A DNA stretch of 64,000 bases from Ixodes scapularis (lineage: Eukaryota > Arthropoda > Arachnida > Ixodida > Ixodidae), in assembly GCF_016920785.2 (NCBI RefSeq), contig NW_024609846.1:77695816-77759815 (forward strand). Reading direction: 5' to 3'. Positions within the stretch are counted from its first letter, which is position 1, and every line of letters starts with the position of its first letter. Both the position numbers and the translations under genes were made by a program. This document shows, one piece after another, positions 33,860-46,069 of the stretch. The notes beneath the pieces were generated by a model, which was given only the letters and a program-made list of their open reading frames with translations, made no database searches and was not told where the DNA came from.

Positions 33860-34112
33860 GGGATCGGCGGCCGTGTGTGTTAGCACACCGCAACTCGGAG
33901 CACGTTGAGCGAAAGGTCACGCACCGAAACAATTCAGGGATCCTGGGCTTAATTCCCCATCCCCTGCCCGTTTCGGTTTGAACGTGCATCGTATACCGCA
34001 GCGTGTGGTCGTGTTGCACTATACTGCGTGATGCACGTCGAAGCGGTATGCTGCACTGGCCAAATTTCTACAGCGGAGAGACACCAAACGAAGCTCCCGA
34101 ACTCACTCGATA
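33860..34112 (+). mobile_element. tRNA-derived SINE, copy 2
   Basis: Same order of blocks as the SINE at 18529: GGCGGCCGTGTGTGTTAGCG-like A box (diverged), CTCGGAGCACGTTGAGCGAA, GGGATCCTGGGCTTAATTCC, GTTTCGGTTTGAACGTGCAT, GATGCACGTCGAAG and TGCACTGGCCAAATT. Both polymerase III boxes are degraded, so it is an old, inactive insertion. Confidence 0.65.
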
Positions 34113-35276
34113 AACGTAAACACACAACGCAATTACATTTACTTTTTGGCAGAAATAATCGAACTAATGACGTCAAAGTGACTGCTTGGCCAAGTGTCAA
34201 AAGCCGATCACAGTGGCGGTTTTGGTTCCACACGCCACCAATCCCGACAGTCCATTCACCGACGCACCAGAGTCGTGTTCGATCATCCGACGTAATAATG
34301 AAGAACGAGCGTGCAACGGGTAAACCCATCATCATCGCTAATCGGGAGAGAGCGCGCTCTCACCCTTGTGAAACGAGTGCGCTTACGTCGGGGAAGGGGG
34401 GGGGGGGGGGGGTCGGTTTGACTTCGATATCGATTTGAAGTGCACTATTTCGAGCTCCGGGCCGCAAAGCTCAGCCCCCGTTTCGGAGCCACCGGGGTTC
34501 CGTGGCGTCCTATAAATACGAACGGTGTGTGCGGTAAGTCCCGATCGGCTCGTCGTCGTATACCTTTTTTCCAGCCCCTGAAACCGCCGGCGTCGTGCGT
34601 GCGTTCGCCGTCCCCGCGGGTTTTGGCCCGCTTTTCGCCGAATGCTCAGAATAACCACTGGCCCGGCTGCGCCATGACCGTATACGAACGAGTCGGAAAG
34701 TTCATAGGGGCAATTCTAAAGGGCAGATATCGGGGTTGTATTGTTGCGCGTGAAATCGGTTTCGAAATGTCGACCACACTGATTAGAAGATAAACGAATA
34801 CATCTATGTAGAACCGTGTTTGTGTGGCGATGGCCATTTTGAAATATGGCGGAATTGGGTTGGGGTGACAAAAGAAAGCACGTGGTTTTAGTAGAACTAT
34901 AAAATAAAAATGTATATTCGCGAAAAAAAAAAATAGAACTTGTGGCACGAACCCGTTGAACTCTAGCGCCGTCCGATTGGCAAGTAAAGGGATTTTGTAA
35001 TTTGCCCCAGCCCACTTCAAAGCTGCTGTTTCGCTTTTCTCCGCTATTTCCGTGCTTCGCTTTTCTCGTGATGTTTCTGCGCGCGAATATAGTCGTGCGC
35101 TGCGCAACGCATGTCGTGCAAGTTGAGTCGCCTGATAATTTTGTGCAATATCTTAAATTCTGCCGATGGCAATAATTAAAACCCAGGAAACGTCAGAACT
35201 GCTGCAGTTCAATGAACTCATCACTCGGAATCTTAGCTTTTCATGAGAACGCACCATAGTGAGTCTCGGGGCGAAG
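34113..35276. other. unannotated; G run and TATA-like string
   Basis: A G run of 17 lies at 34396-34412. TATAAATA at 34511-34518 sits in GC-rich sequence, with a donor-like CGGTAAGT at about 34531. No convincing exon follows, so a promoter is only a possibility. The frame 34440-34793 (117 codons) has no recognisable domain. Confidence 0.4.
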
Positions 35277-35540
35277 CTCGTGGCACATGAGACTCGTGGC
35301 ACATGGGTCTCGTGGTACATGGGTTTCGTGGCACATGTGTTTCGTGGCACATGGGTCTCGTGGTACATGGGTCTCGTGGCACATGGGTCTCGTGGCACAT
35401 GAGTTTTGTGGCACATGGGTCTTGTGGCACATGGGTTTTGTGGCACATGGGCCTTGTGGCACATGGGTTTCGTGGCACATGGGTCTCGTGGCACATGGGT
35501 CTCGTGGCACATGGGTCTCGTGGCACATGGGTCTCGTGGC
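35277..35540. repeat. 16-bp minisatellite, 16.5 units
   Basis: Sixteen full units plus 8 bp of CTCGTGGCACATGGGT-type repeat with few substitutions. Because 16 is not a multiple of three and the unit has no stops in most frames, it is open on both strands. It yields 142-codon (plus) and 128-codon (minus) frames with 16-residue peptide repeats (WVSWHMGLVAHGSRGT; CATRPMCHETHVPRDP). I treat the frames as by-products of the repeat. Confidence 0.95.
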
Positions 35541-35633
35541 GAGGCTTGAGCGTACGTTTGTATGGTTTCCCGAGGGATTCCCCTCTCCTGTGTATCTCTT
35601 GCCAGTACGCACTAGATTAGACGCCACCTGTAT

Positions 35634-35827
35634 AGGAGGTATTCACTGGACGCCATATCTGAGGGCGATGTTTAGAGCGCATGCTCAGAACGAGCTCACA
35701 TTAATAGCCTGCTAAGACCGGCAACCTTGATGGTGCTAAATGCACGCTCCAAAAGGACTGCTGAAGCTCGCCGTCAGCACGCGCTCAGCCGCAGCGCACA
35801 TGGATATGGACGCCAGTGAATACTCCC
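35634..35827. mobile_element. MITE family A, copy 3, complete
   Basis: 194 bp, the same length as copy 1, with ends AGGAGGTATTCACTGGACGCC and, reverse-complemented, GGGAGTATTCACTGGCGTCC. Internal sequence matches copy 1 throughout. It inserted about 95 bp downstream of the minisatellite. No clear duplication. Confidence 0.75.
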
Positions 35828-38762
35828 AATTATGTATAACTTTATTATAAAGTCTCTTTATAGCTCAGAAAATCTTCGCCGACGTTGCGGCAACCTAAGA
35901 AAGAGAAAAAAAGAAAGAAGGATGGAGTACGCTCAGAAGCACTTCTTTATTTCTCTAACGGTTTATTCTATTTTGTGTTATCTTAACTTATCTTATTTAT
36001 CCTCCTCGCCCATTCTTCTGTTCTTGGCGTGTGATAAACAAGGCGGGAACATTTCAATAACGTCTCCCAGCTCCTTTTTCGAGCACGGCTAGCCGTATAG
36101 TTTCCGGCGCGCTGCGCTGTTATGACTACTGAGCTCCGTTATTTCATTGCCGGCGGCCCTAAATATTTACACCGCTGGAAACGACCGCTTCCTTCGCTCT
36201 TGAAGCTGTTTCAGTTTTATGCTACTTTTTTATCTTTTTTTCTCGTGACATATTTGAGCCGATTGTTATCGGAAAGTACTGGTCTCGCTGTAGCCCGCAG
36301 TAATATGGACATCGACTAATATGGTATAGAAAGAGACAGGCAATATTACGGGCGTACTGACACTAGACGGTAATTTATACAGCCTTAATGAACTTATTTG
36401 GTTACTTTTGGCTGCAGGAAATGGAAAATCTGAGAAATAAAACAAGAAAGCTAGCTCTAATCAGTAGGAGATTTTGACGAATGGAACACATGGCATAACC
36501 GTAAGGAGGCGACGAGTCGTTGTCCATATCGATACCATGATCATTTTCATTTTCTGATGCTACAATATCTATACTCAAGTTTTGGAACACAAAGATAAAG
36601 TGATTTTAAAACAAAAAAGAGGGATTGTCGCTGCTTCAAGCTCCCTGCAACCGCTGCGAGTATTTCGGTCAATGAGCGCTAGGTGGCGCCCTCAGACTGA
36701 AACATTCTCATAAATTTATATCAATGATCTCGAGGACGTCGGAAGGAACCAGCAACAGTTTCGTAGCGCGAAGTTCGAAGACTCGTCCACCATTTTGTCC
36801 CTGTATACGGGCGCGTGACGAAGGAATGAAAGAGGACCTTGAACCCCCAGTGCCGTGGAAGTTTCCCTCCTTTTTTTTGTGTGTGTTTTTTGCATGGTTT
36901 GGTATTCTTTTATTTTTATCTCTTTTTACCGAGGTTTGTTGTGTCTCATGCTGTAAACACTGTCTTCCCCTGGCTCTGCCAGTCGAGTCACACGAGGATG
37001 TGGTTACACGAGTTTCCGTTGGTGTCAATACAGTGGGAAAATATATCGATAGAAAGAAGAAAAAAAGTAACGATAACGATAGAAGCTTTTCTTTTTTTTT
37101 TTTTTTTTTTTTATATCACACTTTGAACATCTTGTCAGCGTTTTTGAAACGTTGGCTCGGTGTGATGGCCGTCGGCAATAATACCTTTTCTCTTGGTAGT
37201 GCGGCAGCTATTAGATATACCAACGGCGGAAAAAAAAAATTTCCTAAGGTGTTATGGAGTTTTAGTTTCTGTCATCCTAATTCGTGTCAAAAAAAGTAAA
37301 AGAAAAGAAAAAGAGAGAAACATTGGATGGAGGCGAAACAAGATTTTCAAACCAAATGTACTTCAGTATAAAAGTCGCATTCTGGTGGAATTTTCTGGAA
37401 GTTATAAAGTGAGGATGCTTTCGTCTCTTACCATGCATAGAGCGAGCTACTATGAGACGGGTGTAAGGCAAAACAGTTATTACGCAACGTAAAATAAAAA
37501 TAACCGTTAAAAAAAAAACAACATATATAAGCGCCGTTAAAAGCGAGGATTACTGAAGAGCTTCTAGCGTACTTCTTGTCACGACTAACTTAAAGTCAAG
37601 TATTAGGTTTAAAATCAAGTATTAGGTTTCCCAATCACGCATGTGCGGCCCTTTATATTACGGTGCTCCTCATGTCTGTGTATTATTTTTTTTCATACAT
37701 ATTCATTTGTACAAATTTTCTGAGGTACAACACACTACACAGGAGAATCTTTGTACATTGTACATTTGTGTGCCTTGGCCCTGGGCAAGGAGCACGGACA
37801 CGACAATTTGCGCATGCGTTGCTTCTCGATACGTTGACACTATTTTGGCGCGTTTATCGGCAAGGAAGCACACGTAAAAAAACGAGTAGAAAAAAAAAAA
37901 ACGTTACCATCCACAAACACGAATCGCCAAAACAACAACAAGAAACCGAAACATTTCTCGCTGTCAGTCGTCATCTCCATGTGTTTTGATGTTTTCCTCT
38001 TTTTTTTTTTTCTTTTTGCGGAGTCGCTAAACGTTTTTGTATATCTTGCACACCGTTCGTCTTTCAGTCGCCTCAGAAACGCCCGGCTTGCTTTTAATTT
38101 AATCTAATTTTGTTCGTTGTTGTCTCTCTACTCCGACGTGTGATAGGGGTTCTTCGAAGAGAAAAAGGGGAGATCCTTCTCGACTGACGGCAGTCCGCGG
38201 TTTCACCTGTTCCCTGAAATCGGGCGTCAGAATGTGACTTGGCTCTGCATCGTTTTCTTGCTTGACTGTCGCTGAAAAAACGAGTGGGGTGCAGGCGGAG
38301 TCGTTAAATTTAAACGCAAGTTCGAGAAACCATCGAAGAAAGCTGCACCACTGTCTCTTCTCGCTGCCGCTCAAATGGTTGCGCTTTTTTATTTTTATTT
38401 ATTCGTGTTTTTTTTTTTTTTTTTGATCCGTTGTTCTGTTTTTTATGCACGCTTCGGCGTCGTTTTGTTTTTCATGCTCGTTTCGCGACAAGTCTTCTTG
38501 GAACACGCATCAAACACTCAAAAAGCTCAAAAGAAAAAAAAATGAGGTACTTTTGGATGGCCTTTTTATATAAGAAGGATGACAAGTAAAAAAAGAAAAA
38601 AAAAAGGAGAGAGGAAGAGAGAAAGTATTATTCGAAAACAGTCACATCTTTTCCAACTGATTTATTTACGTTTTTAATTGAACTAGATGACTTTAGTCGG
38701 TGACAGGCTACGAGTTCAGGTTCAGGGGTAGCTCCTCCCATCTCTCTCCACTTTAGCACAGC
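35828..38762. other. unannotated, T-rich unique sequence
   Basis: No gene seen. T runs lie at about 37091-37112, 37998-38013 and 38409-38424. A 20-bp direct repeat TCAAGTATTAGGTTT occurs twice at 37591-37629. The frame 36724-37299 (191 codons) is Phe/Ser-rich, crosses a T run and has no recognisable domain. Confidence 0.5.
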
Positions 38763-38799
38763 GAACGCTGGAGAGGAGGTCACCTCCTCTCCAGCGTTC
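38763..38799. repeat. 37-bp perfect palindrome
   Basis: GAACGCTGGAGAGGAGGT, one central C, then the exact reverse complement: an 18-bp stem with no loop to speak of. No flanking terminal repeat was found. Confidence 0.95.
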
Positions 38800-40528
38800 A
38801 CGTTTTCACTTTACCCTTAACCTGCCACGGACTATCGAGTACGTATCGTTGAAAATCAACAAGAAACTACGCCACCGTTGTTGAGATGTTTGCTAGCTTC
38901 CAATGAGGATGACTCTTGTCCAATCTAATGCCGCCACCTAAAAGATCATTTTGAACTCATCAGCCCTCGATGAGCAGTTTTTGAAGCAACGTGAGCAATC
39001 GTAGACGGTATCCTAAGTGGAATGCTGTTTACAAGAGCGTGCTGTGTTTCCCCAATGTGCGAATCTTAGAGGCCCCGTATATTCTTTTGTGCAATTTTTT
39101 GTGCGCGTTTTTGAAGAACCTCATTTCACGAAATATTTAGTTACAATAAATAGATTGATTCAATCTTAAGTGAGGGACATATCTCACAGAACTACTACAT
39201 TAATATTACTAATAATCTGCTTTTGCTTCATTTAAATTATTAGGATATAGCAAACAAGCAGTCCAGTACCTCAACGTAGGTTGGCATCCCCACCATTCCA
39301 TATAAATTCACTACTTTTGATTCAACTTATTACACGAGTTCTGAATATTCTCACGAAAAAGATTTTCTACCTCAAATTACTATATCGAAAAAAAAAAAGA
39401 AGTAAAGGTCAGCAGAGTATGTCCATATGTCCGCCCAAGCATGTTATTTAACGCGGTTTTTTTTTTTTTTTTTTTCGTATTGGATGTAGTTGCGGATTTA
39501 TGTTTCAGATGGGTCGTTGCATGCTGTCTCTGCCGTGCTAAAACCGGATCTCTTTCCAAACTAATCATTGACAGCGCCGTAAAATATTAAACCTCCCATG
39601 GAACACCGATGGTGGTTCCTGCACATCTTTTGTGTCCCATCAGCGGACAGGTCTTTGTAATACGCGTCAGCATGTTTACCGTTGTTTAGCCGTAGACCTC
39701 AGGGTGGTAGTGCTGAGGAAATGCTCACGGAAATAGCGAGGAACGGCAAGTGAAAAGAGGAAGAGTGGGACGCTTGAATAGAGGAATTATATTTACCCCC
39801 CCCCCCCCCCCCCCCCCTTTTCCTCTGCTTGACTGCCTCATTCATAAACGCCAAGAAGCCGAAATTTTGGCACAACAGGCCGTTTCTGGTCCAGGTAAAA
39901 TAGCTGGCACGACAAAAAAACAACCTAGTGACTGGAGAGACAATCAAAGACGAGAATAAAACGGTGGGAGATATATTGCCCAGGGTTCCGGAGGAGCCGT
40001 GCAGGAACGAGGAAGAGTAATTACTGGATGAAGGGAAAGAGGGCGAGAAAGAGGTAAGCTGCGTCCACGTGCGACCGCAGCAAGAAGCGTACGTTAGTGC
40101 GAAAGAGCGGACGTGCGAGACAATGGTTTGTCTGAGAGGCATGTGAGGAGAAGAACGGAGGTGTTCAAAAATGTTTTCTCTTTCTTTATTCTTTTTCTCG
40201 TTGCGATATCTTTATTTATTTGTACGAAGTTACGTGTGTTTGTGCGTGCGGGAGCTTTGAGAAGCGACGTCCTTGTTTACGGAGACGCTTCTTTCTAAAA
40301 TTGTCGCCGCTGGCGGCGACGAGAGACAAAAGAAAGGCAGGAGAAAAGTCGGCGCCGTGAGACGTCCCATCTGCGGTTAGACCGCTCGCCGAGTATTTTT
40401 AGGCGTAATCACTAGGCGTCGTGTTCATTACGCTTTCCGATTCCTCTCGAGGGGAGCGACCGGTGCATTCGTCAACCCCATCGGACACGTCCGCGCCTAC
40501 CGCGTACGCACACTAATCAACTAGTAAG
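38800..40528. other. unannotated sequence, no gene seen
   Basis: AT-rich to about 39480 (T run 39458-39475), then unique sequence with a C run of about 23 at 39796-39818. The frames at 39699-40142 (minus, 147 codons) and 39750-39959 run through the C run and lack domains. Confidence 0.45.
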
Positions 40529-40828
40529 TGCGCGTATCCTTTCCCGCAAAGCCCTCGGCAGAGCCAGTCTATGTAATCTATACCGAAGCAGCGGGGCGAA
40601 TGACGAGCCTGACAATACGTGTAGACTGGAGCTCGTGGACAACACCCGCTTACTCGTATAATACATGTATCTTCATCACGATCGTCATCACTATCGCCCT
40701 CAAGAATTTGATATCCGTTTTTTGTTCGTCTTGCCCGCTGCCGGAGTGTTCGGGTCTGTTCTTGGATTTTCTCCGAAAGCGGCGTGCTCAATAAATCCGT
40801 CCCTCGGTCAGCCCGTCTCGTCCCCGCA
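40529..40828 (+). mobile_element. possible solo LTR
   Basis: A 300-bp segment begins TGCG and ends CGCA (TG...CA with a 4-bp inverted end). It is flanked by GTAAG and ATAAG (4 of 5 matching) and holds a TATAATA-like string (about 40656) and AATAAA (40790-40795) in the order expected of an LTR. The minus strand over the same bases is open for more than 92 codons (no ATG, TTG start), with a charged stretch EGDSDDDRDEDT and a donor-like GTAAGC. An exon of a minus-strand gene is therefore the alternative. Neither is proven. Confidence 0.35.
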
Positions 40829-43800
40829 ATAAGTTAAAAAAGGAGTCTGCAGCGCCATAACGCCGAACATAACCAAAGTACGCGGAACTTCGTGCTCTAT
40901 GCCACAAAGCAGACTTTTTTTTTTTTTTTTACTTTTAGGATTCAAGATGTTTTCAGCTTTGTAATTTACCGACATCCTTCCGTACATTGCAGCCATTGGC
41001 ACTCCCACATGCTTTGCATGGGGAAACAGACGCACCAGATCCTTAGGGGCTTCTTTGGTGGGCACACGTTTGGATACACGCAGACAATCGAAACGCGAAA
41101 GAAAGAAATGCAACGAAGAAAGTATAGATTTATTACGAGATAATTCATGAGGCTGTATACCAAGGATATATCTTGTGTGCGTATACCACCAAACTAGGTT
41201 CTCGCTTTCTTTCTTCGTTTCTTTTCTAGTTTCGCTAAATCTCGAGCTGCCAAGCGAAAAAAGAAAAAAGAAAAAAAAAAAGGAGTGTTTGTTGATCGAA
41301 GATGTAATCTAAATTAAAGCTCATCCTTCATCCACGGAGAGGAAACCGTACAGGGGCTCAGCAGAAGGAAAATTGGTCATTGTCTCGCGGGGCGGGAGTG
41401 TGTAGTGCACTGCGGGCTCAGCCGCGCTTCGAATCTCGTTGGTTTAATTGACGGCGGAAGCAATTAAACGGCCGCATAGGGCGCCGGATGAGGTCGTGCA
41501 GTTCCGTGGAGTCGATCTCCGAATGCTTTTTTTTTTTTTTCGTTTTCTATCGCGTCTGGCCGCCCCGACCTCGGAATTTCAAGCAGGGGGTGAGGGAGTC
41601 TGCAGGCGGCCGAACACTCAGTTCAGAACTCGTCCGAGGCACGGCCTTCTCTTTGCGTGGCCGCTAATAAGTTGTATTCTCAATTTTCGAAATGGATAGT
41701 CACTGCCAGATGAAGCCACGCAGGAAAGAAGGGGGGGGGGGGGGGGGGGGAGCTCATTTTCATTTTTCTTGGTTTGTGATCGGTTCTTCGACTTCCTCAG
41801 GGTATATACTCATTACAAGTAATCAAATAACTTGTAGTCGGCTTTCTTGGAGTAATTTTTGTAATAATTTGGTTAATTTTATTAAGAAAGTAATCACGAG
41901 GGTAATTTGAATACGTCGAGAAGTACTAAAATTCCCTGTAACCGGTACTATTTTTCGTATCGCTTCCTTTCGAATGGTGCGCCTTTTGTTCTTACCAGTT
42001 CCCTACCATGCAATCCCCGTACCATGTCTCCGGCAGGAGAAGATGGTGTACCAAAGTCGGTGGATCAAGAAGATAAGCAGCCTGTCAATCGTAGATTCCA
42101 AATGAACGATGGACAGCACAAAAGGACCGTCTTCAAACCGGCAGTAAATTCAGTGTTTTGAAAACGTAAAGTACTAATCATAGAGGTAACGGCTACATTT
42201 TTGTCGAGTAATAATGGTCAAACCATTTTCACCTCAAGTAATGTAATAAAATTATTTTTAAACGAGATTAATTGTGATTGTAATCACTTTTTTTCTCGCG
42301 TTACATGTACGATACTGCTTATTTGCTAACCCCGCGCCAACGAAGCGATCCAGGGATGTCTCGCAAATATGGCCACCTCGGCCGTCCCTCCAAATCGTTC
42401 ATAATGGGAGTTGACGAGTGAGAAATGCACGGGCTTACCCAGCTCTTTCCCAAAAAAAGGTTGCCTATGTAGGTAAATATCTTAATAAACGTGGTCTATA
42501 TTAACGAGACACGACCGTAATAAGAAGCTCGGGATTCGTCACATCCGGCGTTTCTCAAGTTTTTAAGTAGGTTCTGGTTAGCAAGTCACTAATGCCAAGC
42601 GCCGGCCAAACCTCGTTTGAGTGAGCTGCAGCAGAAGAGATGTCTTAAAAAACTAATTTATGGTGAGACTCGGTACACAGGATTCTTGAGAACTTAGTTA
42701 TCCTGAATGCTTCGTTAAAGATGTGGCTTCCTCCGGCGTGGCGTTTTACTCCGCTGACGAGACCCTTTCTTTTGTATAGACTGCTTCTCACTCCCCCTTC
42801 CCTACAACGTACAAAGGCGCGAAGGAGGTGTTTTTATTCTCCAATTATATTCCCGACGGGACATATAGAGTTTGTTATTTCATACTGTCCTTAGAGTGTC
42901 TCGTTCTGACTTTAGTCTTTCACGTTTACATCGTCATATCAATGTTTCCTTTCAACCACAACCCCAACTAGAAAAAAAGGTCCTCGTGCTTTTTTCTTTT
43001 ACCACTGTTAAATTTATTTTTCTCCATCTGCCCCAGTCTCCGGTTATAAAGTTATCGTGGTAAACTTCCACCAGCTCACACGCGCACTGGCTGTATTCTC
43101 GATAGTAACCGAGGCATTTTATTTTGTTTTTTTTTTTAAATTTATTTTAAAGTTTTGGTTATTTAGGTATCGTTATGTTAATGCTCGCGGCAGCTTGAAA
43201 ATCTCCCCAGTTCTCGTGGTACGCTAGAATGTTTCTAAATTATCTTTGCTCTGAGCAGGAGACACACGTATTGCCGTCAACAGCAACATCAACAACAAAG
43301 ATATCGGAAGAGAGGCCTCCCGATGGAAACAAGAGTTTGATCACGTGTGGGGTTTAAAAGGCGCGAGGAGAGGGGAGGGGAGAGAGAGAGAAACAGGGGG
43401 GGAGAGGGTATTCTGATTTGAACCCTACCCATCCTACAGTGCAAAAATAAAAACGGACCTGAGTAAAAAAGGAAACAAAGAAAATAATGCGTTGGTGCTA
43501 TCGGTACCATCGCGTCGTGGCAGCGTCAGAGTGTTCGTTAGCGTAGTGCGAATATCTAAACACCTTGAGTTGAAGTGCCTACACATTTTTTTTGTATGTT
43601 TCCACACCGCGTGTCGAAGTTCGACCTCGCGTCTTCGTGAGGGTCCCGTTTTGTGTTCTTTCTCATCCCGGCCCGTAATTACGCCTATTCAAAGCCTCAT
43701 CTGCGGCCGTCGCTATAAATCCTACAGCGCAGAATTTCGCACAGTTCTTCCTCCAGCTCCTCCTCCTCCGCCGCAAACAAGTTTACGCGGAAACCAAAGG

Positions 43801-44796
43801 AAAGAGGCAGAAAACGAGCGCGCGCCACACGAAGCGAGAGGATGTTATCTCGACGCGAAATCGGCGTTTTCGGTTTCTCACGAACGGGAATAAATGCGTA
43901 TACGGAGTTTATAAGTACACGACGAGGGACACTGAAGCGAAAGGGGTGTCTTTAACATGTATTTTTTTTTTTTTTTTTGTTAGTATTATTTTGGGACGCG
44001 TAAACGACCGGGAATTCCCAACAACAACAACAACCTTCGCCTGGGTCTTGGGGAAAAAAAATGCTGGCCAACCATATTGCATTTTTATTTCTAGTTTTGC
44101 TGTTCTGTCGCGAAATTGTAGCGCTGCGAAACCGAAAAAAAAATGAAAAGAAACAGGAATGAATTTGAAGTTACACAAAAAAATGAAGGAGCTACAGGCA
44201 CACTCATTCCGGAAGCAGGAAATGAAATCACACAAACAAGCGGATTTATTTGTTGGTTATTTTTATGCTTCGTGTTTTTTTATGTTGCTTATCCCGAACT
44301 TTCGACACAGATGCGGAAAAAACTAACGAAGAAATTTGACTTGGAAAGGAAGCGACAATTCTCCTCGATAAAGTCGTGTCGCTTTTTTCGTTTATTTTTG
44401 TGACTCGGTTTTATTTTTGTCATTATTCCGTATGCCCTCGTGGTGTGTGTCACATGAAAAAAAAGTACCGAAAGAAAAGATCCGTCCAATTACTCGCCTG
44501 TATTCCGATAGAGAGATTAGAATAGACGCGAACGCGTTGCGTGGAAGAGGAAGCGCTGGCGCAAAAATAACGAATCTCCGACAAACTTGAAACAGACTTC
44601 TGTCGAAAACAAAAGGAAACGACCAGGAAATGAAAAAAAGATAAAAAGGAGCCAACTCTCTCGCCATTACGAGGCTTAACAATAAGGTATAAGTACATTC
44701 TGTGTTCGTCGCTGGAAAAAAAAAGATCGATACATCGTTGTCCCGAAACTTTATTCTCCTGTCTTTCACTGCCCTTTGAGGAGACAAGTCCGAGAG
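40829..44796. other. unannotated, mostly unique sequence
   Basis: No gene seen. T runs lie at about 40915-40930, 41527-41540, 43122-43137 and 43961-43978. A G run of 20 lies at 41731-41750. 41790-42310 is AT-rich, with repeated GTAAT(C/T)A strings on both sides, suggestive of a decayed repeat. TATAAAT at 43714 has no gene behind it. The 194-codon minus frame 44392-44976 runs into the MITE at 44797 and has no recognisable domain. Confidence 0.5.
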
Positions 44797-45017
44797 GGGA
44801 CGTAAGAATGCCGAGCTCCGGTTCGAATGATTAGGGGGTAGACCTAAAGCTAGCTCCCTTTGTCTCCGCCGCACTCGTGGAACCCGTTCCAATGCGAGAG
44901 CCGATTGCCGGAGTTCCAAGATTTTAACGCGTTCGACGAGTGCAGAAGAGGCAGCGGCCGCTAGATTTAGGTCCACCCCCTAATCATTCCAACCAGAGCT
45001 TGGCTTTCTTACGCCCC
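44797..45017. mobile_element. MITE with ~58-bp inverted ends (GGGG.CGTAAGAA)
   Basis: The 221-bp element has left arm GGGGACGTAAGAATGCC... (44797-44854) and right arm, reverse-complemented, GGGGGCGTAAGAAAGCC... (44960-45017). They match through AATGATTAGGGGGT(A/G)GACCTAAA at about 90%. There is no coding capacity and no clear target duplication. Confidence 0.75.
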
Positions 45018-45275
45018 CGCGCTCGCTCGCCTCCTCCTCTCCCCCGGTTTCTGGGCGCATTACACGTTGATTACACCGTTTAAAAACTGCGTTTTCATTC
45101 TGGCATGCCCCCTTGCTTATGTTGGCCAAAGAGGGTATGCAGAGTCCCGGTGCTTCGTCTATCGCCAGGTCAAAACATTGTAGACACGCGTATGCTCTGA
45201 AGGGTATTATTCAGTCCGAAAAAGCAATAAAAATGACACAAAAATGAAAAAAAAAGGCTCGAGGTACACCTAAGC

Positions 45276-45706
45276 ACTTTTTATGAGTTGTGAATGCGAA
45301 AGCATGCACTCCGCTTTTCCGCTCCTTTCTTTCGTCTGCGGCGTACTTGGCGTCGACAGTCGAGGGCGTGCGGGCTGTCCTGGGGCGTGGAGCGGTGGAG
45401 CCGCTGCCTCGCGGACACGCAGCGCCATCGAGTGGCGGTCGTTGAAACTGACGCGCAGGGGCGAATGGGAGCCTCTTCGACGCGCGCCAGCCAATGGGAC
45501 CGAAGCCGAAATCCATCAACTTTATTCCGCTCCTTTGGGATCGGGGAAACTTAGCTTAGGTGCCGTTCGGCTAAGCTTTTCGCGTGGTTTCATAGCTGGG
45601 AGCTGCTTTCACTTAGAGAAAGGATTTAAGGTGCCGTTTGGTGCGGCTTCAAAACTGATGACGTCGGCTCGCTCCATAAAGCAATTATTGCTTTCGCATA
45701 AAAAGT
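45276..45706. mobile_element. possible MITE, ACTTTTTATG.CGAAAGCA ends
   Basis: The left end ACTTTTTATGAGTTGTGAATGCGAAAGCA and the right end, reverse-complemented, ACTTTTTATGCGAAAGCAAT share both blocks, with an 8-bp insertion in the left. The 430-bp interior is GC-rich and gives a 144-codon plus frame and opposing minus frames without domains. No target duplication found. Confidence 0.4.
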
Positions 45707-46050
45707 TCCACCGTTAGAAAGAACAACAACGTTACTGTGCTACTTTCATTGGATATCGCTGTACGCTTTCATTGACTTGTTGTTATGGAATCCTTAACTT
45801 TTCACTATCGACGCGTCGCTGAAGGGGGATTAAACTACCCTTCCACAGCGTTGAATAGGCCCCTTGTCGAAAGTGCACGCCACCTAGTAGCTGCGGCGCC
45901 AGTTATCTGAGTCCGCCACTGTTTGGGCACGTCCTATTGGACAAGAAAGCTACGTCAGCGTTCGGCGAGGACTCGGGATCCGATTACAAGTACGCTTCGT
46001 GACCAATGGACGGTTGGATGGACCCTCACGGCTGAGCCCTTTATAACGGA

Positions 46051-46069
46051 CGGTAGCTTGCGCCACTTA
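46051..46069 (+). repeat. dispersed 19-bp motif, copy 3
   Basis: CGGTAGCTTGCGCCACTTA, preceded by GAGCCCTTTATAACGGA. See copies at 22937 and 28864. Confidence 0.6.

Noticed and set aside
34511..34518. TATAAATA with a donor-like GGTAAGT about 20 bp downstream
   Set aside because: No initiator, conserved exon or acceptor-linked frame follows. Such strings are expected by chance in 64 kb.
35277..35540. CRISPR-like array considered for the regular repeat
   Set aside because: Units are contiguous with no spacers, and the surrounding DNA is eukaryotic. It is a minisatellite.
35153..35715. Open frames of 119-142 codons on both strands
   Set aside because: Generated by the 16-bp minisatellite, whose unit lacks stops. 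The same peptide appears in several frames.
38940..38970. GATCATTTTGAA resembling the bantam microRNA
   Set aside because: The seed differs (AAGATCA rather than GAGATCA), the 3' part does not match and no hairpin partner is visible.
41380..41450. TTCGAATCTCG, B-box-like
   Set aside because: No A box at the right distance and no pairing T arm or acceptor, so not a tRNA gene.
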